NCBI GenBank assembly: GCA_020634815.1
Contig: JACKBA010000046.1
Location: 1-49,810, forward strand
From: Caldilineaceae bacterium
GTDB taxonomy: Bacteria > Chloroflexota > Anaerolineae > Caldilineales > Caldilineaceae
Direction: 5' to 3'
DNA: 49,810 bases
The position numbers were made by a program, and so were the translations under genes. Numbering within the stretch: the first letter of the stretch is position 1; each line of letters opens with the position of its first letter. Of the stretch, positions 36,870-45,406 are shown one piece after another. Below the pieces are notes generated by a model, which made no database searches, was not told where the DNA came from, and was given only the letters and a program-made list of their open reading frames with translations.

Positions 36870-38189
36870 ATGACGTACCTGGATCGCATCCGCACCTCCG
36901 CCGACCCCGAGGCATTGGAACAGGCCTACCGCAGCGCCGTCAAGAGCGGCGAGGACGCGGCCTTCACCGGCGCCGTCGAGAGTGCCTACGCCGAAACGCC
37001 CGACAACGTGCTGCTCGGCGCGTGGCATTATCGCCTGGCCTATGAGCTGGCACAGCCGGCGCGCCGCGCCATCCCGTGGCTCGCCGCCATCGTGCTGGCC
37101 GCGGCCAACGGGTTGATCTTCTGGTGGCTCTCGGCCGAGCAGTACATGATCAGAGTGGACGGCGGCGGTCACGTGCCCGCGCTCCTCATTGTGTGGGCGC
37201 CCATCGGCGCGGTCTTTGTCATGGCGTTGCTGGTGGCGGGCGGGCTGCACCGGCCAAAGCTGGCCCTGCTGCTGGGCGCGATCGTCGTCGCGCTGGGCGC
37301 CTACCCGCTGTGGGCGCGCACGCTCATCGGCGACACGACGCTCCAGCGCCACTATCTCGACCAGATGATCCCGCATCTGGCGCTGCTGGCGTGGTCGACG
37401 GTGGGCATCTTTCTCCTGCGCGGCCGCGCCGACACGCCGAACCGCTTCGCCTTTCTGATCAAGTCGCTGGAAATCTTCATCATGGCCGGCCTCTTTGCCA
37501 TCGCCGGCGGCATCTTCACCGCCATCACGGCCGGGCTCTTCGAGGCGCTCGCGGTCACCCTGCCCGACCTCGTCCTGCGGCTGATCGTGTTTGGCGGCGT
37601 GGGGCTGATCCCGGTGTTGGCCGTGGCCGTCATCTACGATCCGGGCGCGGCGCCGGCGGAGCAGTCCTTCGACGAGGGGCTGAGCAAGGTCATTGCCACG
37701 CTCATGCGCGTGTTGTTGCCGCTGACGTTGATCGTGCTCGTCGTCTACCTGGGCTTTATCCCCTTCCGCTTCTGGGAGCCCTTCCAGAACCGCGACGTGC
37801 TCATCATCTACAACGCCATGCTCTTCGCCGTTATCGCTCTGCTCGTCGGCGCGACGCCCATCCGGCCGGAGACGCTGGCGCCGGCGCTGCGCGTGTGGCT
37901 GCGCCGCGGCCTCATCGCCGTGGCCCTGCTGGCGACGGTGGTGAGCGTGTACGCGCTGGCCGCCATCGGCTATCGCACGTGGGAGGGCGGCATCACGCTC
38001 AACCGGCTGGCGATCATCGGCTGGAACGTGATCAACATCGGCATCCTCGTGGGGCTGCTGGCGCGCCAGGTGAAGGCGGACGGCCGTACGTGGGCCACAT
38101 CCATGCAGGCGGCCTATGGCGTGGGCATGCCGCTTTATGTGGCGTGGGCGCTCTTCGTGGTGCTGGCCATGCCGTGGCTCTTCCGGTAA
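36870..38189 (+). CDS. Polytopic membrane protein of unknown function (DUF4153-like?)
   Basis: 439 residues from the ATG at 36870, which follows a strong AAGGAGGGAGACGC; an upstream in-frame ATG would add 48 unlikely residues. A soluble N-terminus of ~65 residues (YLDRIRTSADPEALEQAYRS) is followed by about ten membrane helices, e.g. AIPWLAAIVLAAANGLIFWW and LPDLVLRLIVFGGVGLIPVL. The C-terminal GGITLNRLAIIGWNVINI is reminiscent of DUF4153 proteins, but I cannot confirm the family. No transport or catalytic motif stands out. Flanked by E2 repeats on both sides. Confidence 0.75.
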   Translation: MTYLDRIRTSADPEALEQAYRSAVKSGEDAAFTGAVESAYAETPDNVLLGAWHYRLAYELAQPARRAIPWLAAIVLAAANGLIFWWLSAEQYMIRVDGGGHVPALLIVWAPIGAVFVMALLVAGGLHRPKLALLLGAIVVALGAYPLWARTLIGDTTLQRHYLDQMIPHLALLAWSTVGIFLLRGRADTPNRFAFLIKSLEIFIMAGLFAIAGGIFTAITAGLFEALAVTLPDLVLRLIVFGGVGLIPVLAVAVIYDPGAAPAEQSFDEGLSKVIATLMRVLLPLTLIVLVVYLGFIPFRFWEPFQNRDVLIIYNAMLFAVIALLVGATPIRPETLAPALRVWLRRGLIAVALLATVVSVYALAAIGYRTWEGGITLNRLAIIGWNVINIGILVGLLARQVKADGRTWATSMQAAYGVGMPLYVAWALFVVLAMPWLFR

Positions 38190-38203
38190 GAAGGTAATCA
38201 AGA

Positions 38204-38245
38204 AACGCTGCCACGAAGCCGCGAAGAACACAAAGGGGCACGAAG
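38204..38245 (+). repeat. Family E1 repeat, half copy
   Basis: GCCACGAAGCCGCGAAGAAC and GGGGCACGAAGAG correspond to the left arm of the 3200-3285 copy; the right arm is missing. Confidence 0.65.
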
Positions 38246-38267
38246 AGTTGGTGAGAAGACAAGATTC

Positions 38268-38320
38268 GTAGTGACGACTTTAGTCGTTCAGTCTGCCCAA
38301 CGACTGAAGTCGTTACTACA
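38268..38320 (+). repeat. Palindromic intergenic repeat, family E2
   Basis: GTAGTGACGACTTTAGTCGTT at the left is answered by AACGACTGAAGTCGTTACTAC at the right with a short central loop. The left arm is identical to that of the 36645 copy. Confidence 0.8.
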
Positions 38321-38322
38321 GG

Positions 38323-38421
38323 ATTGCCTATGTGGGGCCGGACCCTGACCCGGCCTGGCGCGCGCCGCATGTGTGGCACGCCGAGAACGCCGCCTACATT
38401 GCGGCGGCTGCGGCGGCGTAG
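38323..38421 (+). pseudogene. Possible C-terminal remnant of a lost gene
   Basis: One frame reads 32 residues containing YVGPDPDPAWRAPHVWHAEN and ending in six Ala before TAG, with no start codon or ribosome-binding site; the upstream part is replaced by the E2 repeat. The composition looks like true protein-coding sequence, but no family is recognised and chance cannot be excluded. Confidence 0.25.
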
Positions 38422-38487
38422 GACAGAGCCAGTGCTCGCCATTGAGATGCGGCGGCGGGCTTGCCATGAAGTGAATCGAGGATTCCG

Positions 38488-38727
38488 ATGACCAGTCTCT
38501 ACGCCGAACTTGCCGCCAAGGTGAAAGCCGACCCGCGCGTGACGCGCCACAACATGGCGCGTGCCGACCTGGGCATGCTGCTCTTCAACGCCGGCGATGC
38601 GCTGAACGAGCTATGGCTGGCCGCCGAGGCCGAGCTGGCCGGTGACGCAGCGGTGGATCACCCCGCAGCGGCGCGGTTGCAGGCGGCGGTGGAGAAGCTG
38701 CGGCCGATTTTCGGGGAGCGCCCGTAA
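38488..38727 (+). CDS. Small hypothetical protein
   Basis: 79 residues, Ala/Leu/Glu-rich and helical throughout (LYAELAAKVKADPRVTRHNM, GDALNELWLAAEAELAGD). The ATG has a weak GAGG upstream. No signal peptide, membrane segment or known motif. Placed between repeat clusters; codon use is like that of neighbours, so it is plausibly real, but it has no operon partner. Confidence 0.45.
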   Translation: MTSLYAELAAKVKADPRVTRHNMARADLGMLLFNAGDALNELWLAAEAELAGDAAVDHPAAARLQAAVEKLRPIFGERP

Positions 38728-38807
38728 CAGCGCAACGCATCTTCATCGGCGGCGGAGGCGTACGCCGCGTGCCGGGGGTGTGCGCGGTTGGAAGAGGGGA
38801 AAGAGTA

Positions 38808-38965
38808 GCCACGAAGACGCGAAGGCGCGAAGGGGCACGAAGAAGTGGGGGGAGAAAGGCCAGCCACGAAGGCGCGAAGGGCACGAAGGGGCACGAAGAA
38901 GAAGGGGGAGAAATACTAGCCACGAAGGCACGAAGGACGCGACGGGGCACGAAGAAGAACAACAG
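38808..38965 (+). repeat. Tandem half-copies of family E1
   Basis: Three head-to-tail left arms begin GCCACGAAG at about 38808, 38863 and 38919 (spacing about 55 nt). Each has GGGGCACGAAGAAG before the next unit. No right arms are present. Confidence 0.7.
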
Positions 38966-39085
38966 GTTGGTCGGCGGTGATGATAGCCCCGATAGAACAC
39001 GGATTTGCGGAATGGGCGGATGGGTGCGGATCGAAGCGGGAGCCGTGGTGATCCGCTCGATCCGCCGTTGTCCGCGTTCTATTGG

Positions 39086-40135
39086 TTCGTCGGCGGTGAC
39101 GATAGGTTCGTCGGCGCTGTCAATTCGTTCGTCGGCAGTGACGATAGGTTCGTCGGCGGTGACGATCGGCTCGTCGGCGGTGACGATCGGTTCGTCGGCA
39201 GTGACGATCGGTTCGTCGGCAGTGACGATCGGTTCGTCGGCGCTGTCAATTCGTTCGTCGGCGGTGACGATCGGTTCGTCGGCGGTGACGATAGGTTCGT
39301 CGGCGGTGACGATCGGTTCGTCGGCGGTGACGATAGGTTCGTCGGCGGTGACGATAGGTTCATCGGCGGTGACGATAGGTTCGTCGGCGGTGACGATAGG
39401 TTCGTCGGCGGTGACGATAGGTTCATCGGCGGTGACGATAGGTTCGTCGGCGGTGACGATAGGTTCGTCGGCGGTGACGATAGGTTCGTCGGCGGTGACG
39501 ATCGGTTCGTCGGCGCTGTCAATTCGTTCGTCGGCGGTGACGATCGGTTCGTCGGCGGTGACGATCGGTTCGTCGGCGGTGACGATCGGTTCGTCGGTGC
39601 TGTCAATTCGTTCGTCGGCGGTGACGATCGGTTCGTCGGCGGTGACGATCGGTTCGTCGGCGGTGACGATCGGTTCGTCGGCGGTGACGATCGGTTCGTC
39701 GGCGCTGACGATCGGTTCGTCGGCGCTGTCAATTCGTTCGTCGGCGGTGACGAAAGGTTCGTCGGCGCTGTCAATTCGTTCGTCGGCGGTGACGATCGCT
39801 TCGTCGGCGCTGTCAATTCGTTCGTCGGCGGTGACGATCGCTTCGTCGGCGCTGTCAATTCGTTCGTCGGCAGTGACGATCGGTTCGTCGGCGCTGTCAA
39901 TTCGTTCGTCGGCGGTGACGATCGGTTCGTCGGCGCTGTCAATTCGTTCGTCGGCGGTGACGATCGCTTCGTCGGCGCTGTCAATTCGTTCGTCGGCGGT
40001 GACGATCGCTTCGTCGGCGCTGTCAATTCGTTCGTCGGCGGTGACGATCGCTTCGTCGGCGCTGTCAATTCGTTCGTCGGCAGTGACGATCGCTTCGTCG
40101 GCGCTGTCAATTCGTTCGTCGGCGGTGACGAACGG
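39086..40135 (+). repeat. Minisatellite: 50 x 21-bp tandem repeat
   Basis: Exactly 50 units of 21 bp with no insertion or deletion. Type A (36 units) begins TTCGTCGGCGGTGACGAT; type B (14 units) begins TTCGTCGGCGCTGTCAAT. From unit 31 (39716) to the end, B and A strictly alternate, so the last 420 bp are ten copies of a 42-bp dimer. Because 21 is a multiple of three and no unit contains a stop, several frames stay open on both strands (heptads FVGGDDR/FVGAVNS on plus, SSPPTNR-type on minus). None has a ribosome-binding site or a plausible N-terminus, so I treat it as non-coding. 38966-39085 contains one diverged unit-like stretch. Confidence 0.95.
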
Positions 40136-40375
40136 ATCGTCGACAACACTACAGCGATGGGGATGTGTGGAGATTCTTGTGTATGAGCCTTGGGGGCAGA
40201 CTATATGTCAATTGTCACGAATGGTGAACCGGGCAATGTGCGGATGACTGGCGAGGATGAACAGCGTCTCTCAACAACACGACAGGATCAACCTTCGAAC
40301 GGTTTCCGGATCTCGTCCGGCAGGGGGGCGTCGAACTCCGGCGAAATTTGGACCAGCTCGACGGCACTGCCGGCC
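40136..40375. other. Gene-free flank of the minisatellite
   Basis: No convincing gene, promoter or hairpin. A short minus-strand frame just after the ligase stop is discussed among rejected items. Confidence 0.4.
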
Positions 40376-41662
40376 TCACGCGGGGGGTGGAGGGGAACCG
40401 AAAGGCGGGCGGGACCTTTGGTGCGCTTCTGCCAGCATGGGCAGTGCGTAGAGGAGCCAGGGCAGAAAGGCCAGTTTGGTGCCCCACAGCGTGGCGTCGA
40501 GCATGCCGTGCACGAGCATGGCGGCCAGCCCGCCCAGCACGCCGGCGCCCAGCGCCCACAGGGGAGAAGGCCCGCGCCGCAAGAGGGCGATTGCCTGGAT
40601 CACCACGGCCATGAGGATGGCCAGCCACGCGATCAAGCCCGGGATGCCCAGGTCGATGGCGACCTGTAGCACCAGGTTGTGGGCGTGCGGGATGTCCACC
40701 GACGGTGCAATGAGAAAGTAGGGGTAGAGGAGCGGGATGACCTGGTTGTAGGCGCCGAGGCCCACGCCGGTGAAGCTGAAATCCTGGATGGCGTAGCGCG
40801 CGCGCGACCAGATCTCCAGGCGCTCGTCCAACCCGCCGATGGCGCCGCCGCTGCCCAGCCGTTCTAGCAGCCCCATGTCGCCACGCCACCAGAGCCAGAA
40901 CGCAGCGAGCCCCCCCGCCAGCAGGACGCCCCAGAGCAGGCGCGGCCAGCGCAGGCAGAGCACGAGCAGCAGCGCCGCGCCCGCTGCCAGCACGGCGCCG
41001 CGGCTGTCCGCCAGCAGGATCACGCCGAGCATGAGCGCGGCCAGGGCCAGCAGCGCGATTTGCGCGGGCCAACGCCGCCCCGGCATGCCGCCCGGTGCGC
41101 CGGACGGTTTGGGCAGCGGCAGGGCCAGCGCCACGGTCAGCGGCAGCAGGACGACCAGTGCACCGGCCAGGATGTTGGGGTTGATGGTCTCGCCCAGGCG
41201 GTCGACGAGGGGGGCGGCGGCCTGTTGGAGCGGATCGATGAGTTGCCAGGGCTGGTCGCGGATCGCCACGAGCGGGCCGAGCAGGGCCAGCGCGGCGCCC
41301 AGCGCCACGAGCAGCCAGGCCAGCCGCGGCGGCCGGGCGATAAAGGGCGGCCAGCCCGCGGTTGCGGCATAGAAGGCCACGCCGAGCAACAGGTAGCCGG
41401 CGGCCTGCCATGCCACTTCGGCGGTAGGCGAGGCCCAGATGTTGACGGGCAGCCAGAGCAGGAGCAGGGAGAGGGCGAGGTTCAGCGGCGCGGGCGGGAG
41501 CAGGCGCCGCTCCGCCAGCCAGCGGATGGGCCAGAAGAGAAAGAGCAGGAGCACAGCCAGCGGCTGCCACGCCGGCGGCAGGACGCGCCCGGGCAGCAGG
41601 ATCAGCGGGGCCAGCGCCAGCACCCAGAAGGGCTCCCACCAGAGCAGGCGGCGCGCCATCAT
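40376..41662 (-). CDS. O-antigen ligase-like polytopic membrane protein (Wzy_C/WaaL family)
   Basis: 428 residues from the ATG pair at 41662; a GTG-initiated upstream extension would begin in repeat sequence. About ten or more membrane helices (e.g. WEPFWVLALAPLILLPG, IALLALAALMLGVILLADSR, GVLGGLAAMLVHGMLDATLW). The Wzy_C/O-antigen-ligase hallmarks are a large loop after ERLEIWSRARYAIQDFSFTG (residues ~255-275) with GVGLGAYNQVIP, and PHAHNLVLQVAIDLGIPG containing the His important in WaaL. It likely polymerises or ligates lipid-linked glycan at the outer membrane face. Last gene of the polysaccharide cluster, separated from the dehydratase by the 111-bp repeats. Confidence 0.85.
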   Translation of the reverse strand: MMARRLLWWEPFWVLALAPLILLPGRVLPPAWQPLAVLLLFLFWPIRWLAERRLLPPAPLNLALSLLLLWLPVNIWASPTAEVAWQAAGYLLLGVAFYAATAGWPPFIARPPRLAWLLVALGAALALLGPLVAIRDQPWQLIDPLQQAAAPLVDRLGETINPNILAGALVVLLPLTVALALPLPKPSGAPGGMPGRRWPAQIALLALAALMLGVILLADSRGAVLAAGAALLLVLCLRWPRLLWGVLLAGGLAAFWLWWRGDMGLLERLGSGGAIGGLDERLEIWSRARYAIQDFSFTGVGLGAYNQVIPLLYPYFLIAPSVDIPHAHNLVLQVAIDLGIPGLIAWLAILMAVVIQAIALLRRGPSPLWALGAGVLGGLAAMLVHGMLDATLWGTKLAFLPWLLYALPMLAEAHQRSRPPFGSPPPPA

Positions 41663-41688
41663 CACGCACTGCACCAGCAGGAAAAGTG

Positions 41689-41985
41689 GCTCACACCAAG
41701 ACACAAAGGCACAAAGAGAAGTCTATTCCCATGTGCGGCTTTGCGCCGTTGCGTGACCCCGATTCTTCTCGGACGGGTGGAGGAGACACTTAATAAGAAG
41801 CTCACACCAAGACACAAAGGCACAAAGAGAAATCTATTCCCGTTCGCGGCTTTGCGCCGTTGCGTGACCTCGATTCTATTCGCATGGATGGGGGAGACAC
41901 TTAATAAGAGGCTCACACAATGGCGCAAAGGCACAAAGAGAAGTCTGTTCCCCTTCGTGCCTTTGTGGCTTAGTGTGAGCCCTGG
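41689..41985 (+). repeat. 111-bp tandem repeats containing E1-type arms
   Basis: Units begin GCTCACACCAAGACACAAAGG at 41689 and 41800 and a diverged form at 41911, spacing exactly 111 nt twice. Each contains CACAAAGGCACAAAGAGAA and, except the last, GGAGACACTTAATAAG at the end. The third unit closes as a hairpin with CCTTTGTGGCTTAGTGTGAGC. Covers most of the gap 41663-42014; no gene there. Confidence 0.85.
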
Positions 41986-42014
41986 CTTTGCTTTTTCCCC
42001 AGAGATGGATCGGT

Positions 42015-44015
42015 TCACGGCGTGGTGGTGCTCGATGGGGCTGTTGCGACGGGCGAGACGGACGCGCCGCCGGGCCGGGCGCCGTTGGCCGGGCGCTCGG
42101 CAAGGGGCGGCTGGTACTCCGGGATGAGGTTCTGCAGGCTGCGGATGATGCCGTCGCGGTCGTTGAGACGCGCCGATTGATCCAGGGCCAGCACCGTGTC
42201 GTCCAGGCGCTTGGGCACGAAGCTGCTGGCGTTGGCGGCGATGAAGATCTTGGCATGGCGCGTGCGGGTATATTCCTCGCCGTCGATGAAGAGTTCCTCG
42301 AAGAGCTTCTCGCCCGGCCGCAAGCCGGTGTAGGCGATCTCGATGTCGCGGCCCACTTCGAGCCCGGAGAGTTCGATGAGATCTCTGGCCAGGTCGACAA
42401 TCTTGACCGGTTCGCCCATATCGAGCAAGAAGACCTCGCCGCCGCTGCCCAGGACCGCGGCCTGCAGGACCAACTGCACCGCCTCGGGGATGGTCATGAA
42501 GAAGCGCTTCATCTCCGGGTCGGTAACGGTGACGGGGCCGCCGGCGGCGATCTGCTGGCGGAAGGTGAGCACGACGCTGCCGCGGCTGCCCAGCACGTTG
42601 CCAAAGCGCACGGCCATGTAGGGCTTGCCGCTGGAGAGGGCCGCCTCGTGCACGATGAGTTCGGCGGCGCGCTTGGTGGCGCCCATGACGCTGGTGGGGT
42701 TCACGGCCTTGTCGGTCGAGATCATGACAAAGCGCTCGACACCCACGGCGCGCGCGGCATCGACCACGTTGCGCGTGCCCAGCACGTTGTTGGTGATGGC
42801 CTCGGCGGGGTTGAACTCCATGAGCGGCACGTGCTTGTGGGCGGCGGCGTGGAAGACGATCTGCGGCTTGTGCTCGAAGAAGAGGGTCACGATGCGGTCG
42901 CCAAAGCGGATGTCGGCGATGACCGGCTTGATCTTGACCGCGCCGCCGTGCTGCTGGCGGTTCTCGATCTCCAGCTCGTTGTGAATCTCGAAGATGGAGT
43001 TCTCGCCATGACCGAGCAGGATCAGCTCGGCCGGCCGGGCGCGCAGGATCTGGCGGCAGAGCTCGCTGCCGATGGAGCCGCCGCCGCCGGTGACGAGCAC
43101 GCGCTTGCCGGCCAGCAACTCGCCCACCGCCCTCGTCTCCGTGCGGATGGGGTCGCGGCGCAGGAGGTCCTCCAGGCTGATGTCGCGCACCTGTTTGAGG
43201 CCGACGGTGCCGTCGAGCAGCTCGTAGAGACCGGGGATGGTGCGCGGCTGGACGCCCGTCTTCTCGCAGATGCGCACGATCTCGCGAATCTCGACGCCGG
43301 GCGCGGTGGGCATGGCGATGATGATGTTGTCCACGCCGTAGCGTTCGACCAGCGCCGGAATGGTGTCGCGGCCGCCCAGCACGGGCGCACCGTAGATGGT
43401 GAGGCGGTGCTTGCTGGGGTCATCGTCGACAAAGCCGACCACGTGAAAGCCGAGGCCGGGATTGCTCTGCACCTCGCGCGCCATCATGGCGCCGGCGTCG
43501 CCCGCACCGATGATGAGCAGCTTGTGCGGGTTCTGCACAAAGGCGCGCAGGCGAGCCAGTTCATGCGGGCGGTAGCGCTCCTGCAAGAGGCGCAGCACAA
43601 AGCGCGTGCCGGCCAGGAAACCCACGCTGAAGAGCCCTTCCAGCAGCCAGATGGAGCGCGAGGGCATATAGCGCAGGTCGAGCACGGGCAGCAGCCAGAA
43701 ATTGACGGCGAAGATGAGGACGGAGGCGGTGACGCCGGCCAGCAGGATGTTGGTCATCTCCTTGACGCTGGCATAGCGCCACAGGCGGTAGTAGAGGCGG
43801 AAGGCGTAGTAGACGGGCAGGCGCACCAGCGGAACGACGAGGAAGAAGGTCCAGTTCTGTTCGAGGTAGGGCCAGACGCTGACCAGCGCCTCATAGCGCA
43901 CCAGGAAGGCCAGCACGATGGCGAGCCACATGCAGGCCAAATCGAGCAGCATGAGATAGCGCATGCGCAGGCCGGTTAGGGGAGACCCGGTTGACTGTGA
44001 GGTCACATTCGCCAT
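42015..44015 (-). CDS. Membrane-bound UDP-sugar 4,6-dehydratase (WbpM/PglF/CapD family)
   Basis: 666 residues from the ATG at 44015 (GAGGGTGG upstream). Four N-terminal membrane helices, a CoA-binding-like/Rossmann domain (LLIIGAGDAGAMMAREVQSN) and a C-terminal extended SDR domain. TGGGGSIGSEL binds NAD; STDKAVNPTSVMGATKR carries the active-site Lys with Met replacing Tyr, as is normal in the FlaA1/WbpM group; NVLGSRGSV and LRPGEKLFEEL follow. It should convert UDP-N-acetylglucosamine to the 4-keto-6-deoxy sugar, the substrate for the DegT aminotransferase in the same cluster. The ~50-residue tail is Pro/Ala/Thr-rich. Confidence 0.93.
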   Translation of the reverse strand: MANVTSQSTGSPLTGLRMRYLMLLDLACMWLAIVLAFLVRYEALVSVWPYLEQNWTFFLVVPLVRLPVYYAFRLYYRLWRYASVKEMTNILLAGVTASVLIFAVNFWLLPVLDLRYMPSRSIWLLEGLFSVGFLAGTRFVLRLLQERYRPHELARLRAFVQNPHKLLIIGAGDAGAMMAREVQSNPGLGFHVVGFVDDDPSKHRLTIYGAPVLGGRDTIPALVERYGVDNIIIAMPTAPGVEIREIVRICEKTGVQPRTIPGLYELLDGTVGLKQVRDISLEDLLRRDPIRTETRAVGELLAGKRVLVTGGGGSIGSELCRQILRARPAELILLGHGENSIFEIHNELEIENRQQHGGAVKIKPVIADIRFGDRIVTLFFEHKPQIVFHAAAHKHVPLMEFNPAEAITNNVLGTRNVVDAARAVGVERFVMISTDKAVNPTSVMGATKRAAELIVHEAALSSGKPYMAVRFGNVLGSRGSVVLTFRQQIAAGGPVTVTDPEMKRFFMTIPEAVQLVLQAAVLGSGGEVFLLDMGEPVKIVDLARDLIELSGLEVGRDIEIAYTGLRPGEKLFEELFIDGEEYTRTRHAKIFIAANASSFVPKRLDDTVLALDQSARLNDRDGIIRSLQNLIPEYQPPLAERPANGARPGGASVSPVATAPSSTTTP

Positions 44016-44161
44016 ATACCACCCTCGCTGCTTGTCGCAACACACTTTCTCGTTTGAGTATTGCGAAGTCTGCGCTGTCGATCGGCTGTACTCATCGTAC
44101 ATCCATTATAGATCGAGGCAACAGCGAAGAAGGAATGGCGAACGAGCACGCGGGGCGAATG

Positions 44162-45325
44162 TTAGATTCTGCCGAGAAGCGCGTTGACGGCATGCCCCAT
44201 ACGGTCCGAGAGTCGAGCGCTGCCGTAGCGAGCGTGCAGCCACTCGGATTCGGGCCAGACCGACCGAGCAAAAAGTTTCAGACTATCTGACGGCCGGTCC
44301 GTAAGGCAGAGCAGGTAGGCAAATCGGCTTGTCGTCGAAGATAACTGTAGTTGCGCCAGCACAGCCTCAGGCGTCACATAGTGGCGCAGCACCCGCTGCC
44401 TGAGTCCTGACGGGCCTAATCGCGCCGCGGGAGCCTCGAGGGCGGTGGAGCCGAGCAACTCGTAAGCAATGGACAAGACCATTCCGACTACGGCGGCTAC
44501 CCGCCATTCCTGGCAGCGATTTGCCACCACATCCCAATCAAGCCCGTCCTCGGCCAATAACGCAATATCGACCAGGCTACGCAATGCAGATTGCGACATC
44601 TGATGGCCAATTGCCACGTGGACGGCGACCTGGATCAATGCGTCCTCGGGGGCCATGACGCTCACCTCGTGTGCGGCAACAACAGCCGTGCGCAGACGCT
44701 GACGGACGGCAGCGCGATCGATCGTGGCCGACCGTGCAAGCCATTCCCCGGGAAACACACCCCAGTGCAACTCGACCAGACCCTGTCCGCTCCGGGTCGG
44801 CATCATCTGGATTTCGCCATCCGTATATTGCGTCAATGCGTGTGGACGCTGTGGATTCTCACGCACCCGGTATTCGAGTTGTTCAAGAGCTGCCACTGCA
44901 GCAGACATTTCCGTGTGCGTCACCCATAGATCGACATCGCCCATGGAGCGGCAGGCCGGGGTCGGATAGACTGAATAGGCGAGCGCCGCCCCTTTGAAGA
45001 GTGTGGGGCGAATCCCGTTTGAAGCCATCGCGTCGAGCACGCGGCGAAGCTCCGCCTCGCGCTGCATCGCAACGAGCGTGGCGTGCCGGTAGATTGCACG
45101 TAATTGTAGAATCGCATGGCCGGCCGCAGGTAAGTGACCGGCGGCATGCTGGATGTTGGTGTAGAGCAATGGCGCCAGACTGTGCCGTTGCGACTCTGCC
45201 ACCAACCAGTCCCAATCATCCGCCGGCAACGCGGCGAGTTGCGGTGCATACTCTGCCGCACGTTCGGGCAGCAGGATTCCCGGCCAGAGACCGGTGGTGA
45301 CATGGTTCGGGTTGGTTCCGCTCAT
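44162..45325 (-). CDS. Nucleotidyltransferase-fold family protein (NTP_transf_5)
   Basis: 387 residues. The block RPTLFKGAALAYSVYP, then CRSMGDVDLWV, contains the GxDxD-like catalytic signature of the NTP_transf_5 (DUF-type nucleotidyltransferase) family, followed by ELHWGVFPGEW and a helical C-terminus. Members lie commonly in exopolysaccharide and lantibiotic clusters, but their substrates are unknown. It sits between the phosphoglycosyl transferase (81 nt upstream in transcription) and the dehydratase (146 nt downstream; that gap shows nothing). Confidence 0.82.
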   Translation of the reverse strand: MSGTNPNHVTTGLWPGILLPERAAEYAPQLAALPADDWDWLVAESQRHSLAPLLYTNIQHAAGHLPAAGHAILQLRAIYRHATLVAMQREAELRRVLDAMASNGIRPTLFKGAALAYSVYPTPACRSMGDVDLWVTHTEMSAAVAALEQLEYRVRENPQRPHALTQYTDGEIQMMPTRSGQGLVELHWGVFPGEWLARSATIDRAAVRQRLRTAVVAAHEVSVMAPEDALIQVAVHVAIGHQMSQSALRSLVDIALLAEDGLDWDVVANRCQEWRVAAVVGMVLSIAYELLGSTALEAPAARLGPSGLRQRVLRHYVTPEAVLAQLQLSSTTSRFAYLLCLTDRPSDSLKLFARSVWPESEWLHARYGSARLSDRMGHAVNALLGRI

Positions 45326-45406
45326 GTGCGTCGGTGCTGTTGAAGGTTCCGATCCACGCTGGACCTGCTATGGCTGGGGATCCTTGTCAGAACGCCGTTT
45401 CCGCCG

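Noticed and set aside
39086..40135. CRISPR array
   Set aside because: Units are contiguous with no unique spacers, and no cas gene is present.
38769..40247. Long repetitive open frames (up to 492 codons plus; 356 codons minus) across the 21-bp array
   Set aside because: Frames stay open only because the unit is a multiple of three without stops; they start in E1 repeats or lack ribosome-binding sites, and several frames are equally open.
40288..40370. Minus-strand peptide ending PLPDEIRKPFEG after the ligase stop
   Set aside because: Looks protein-like but has no start, is short and overlaps the ligase stop in another frame; a gene remnant is possible but not supportable.
41988..43979. 663-codon plus-strand frame
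   Set aside because: Antisense to the 4,6-dehydratase, which has all family motifs.
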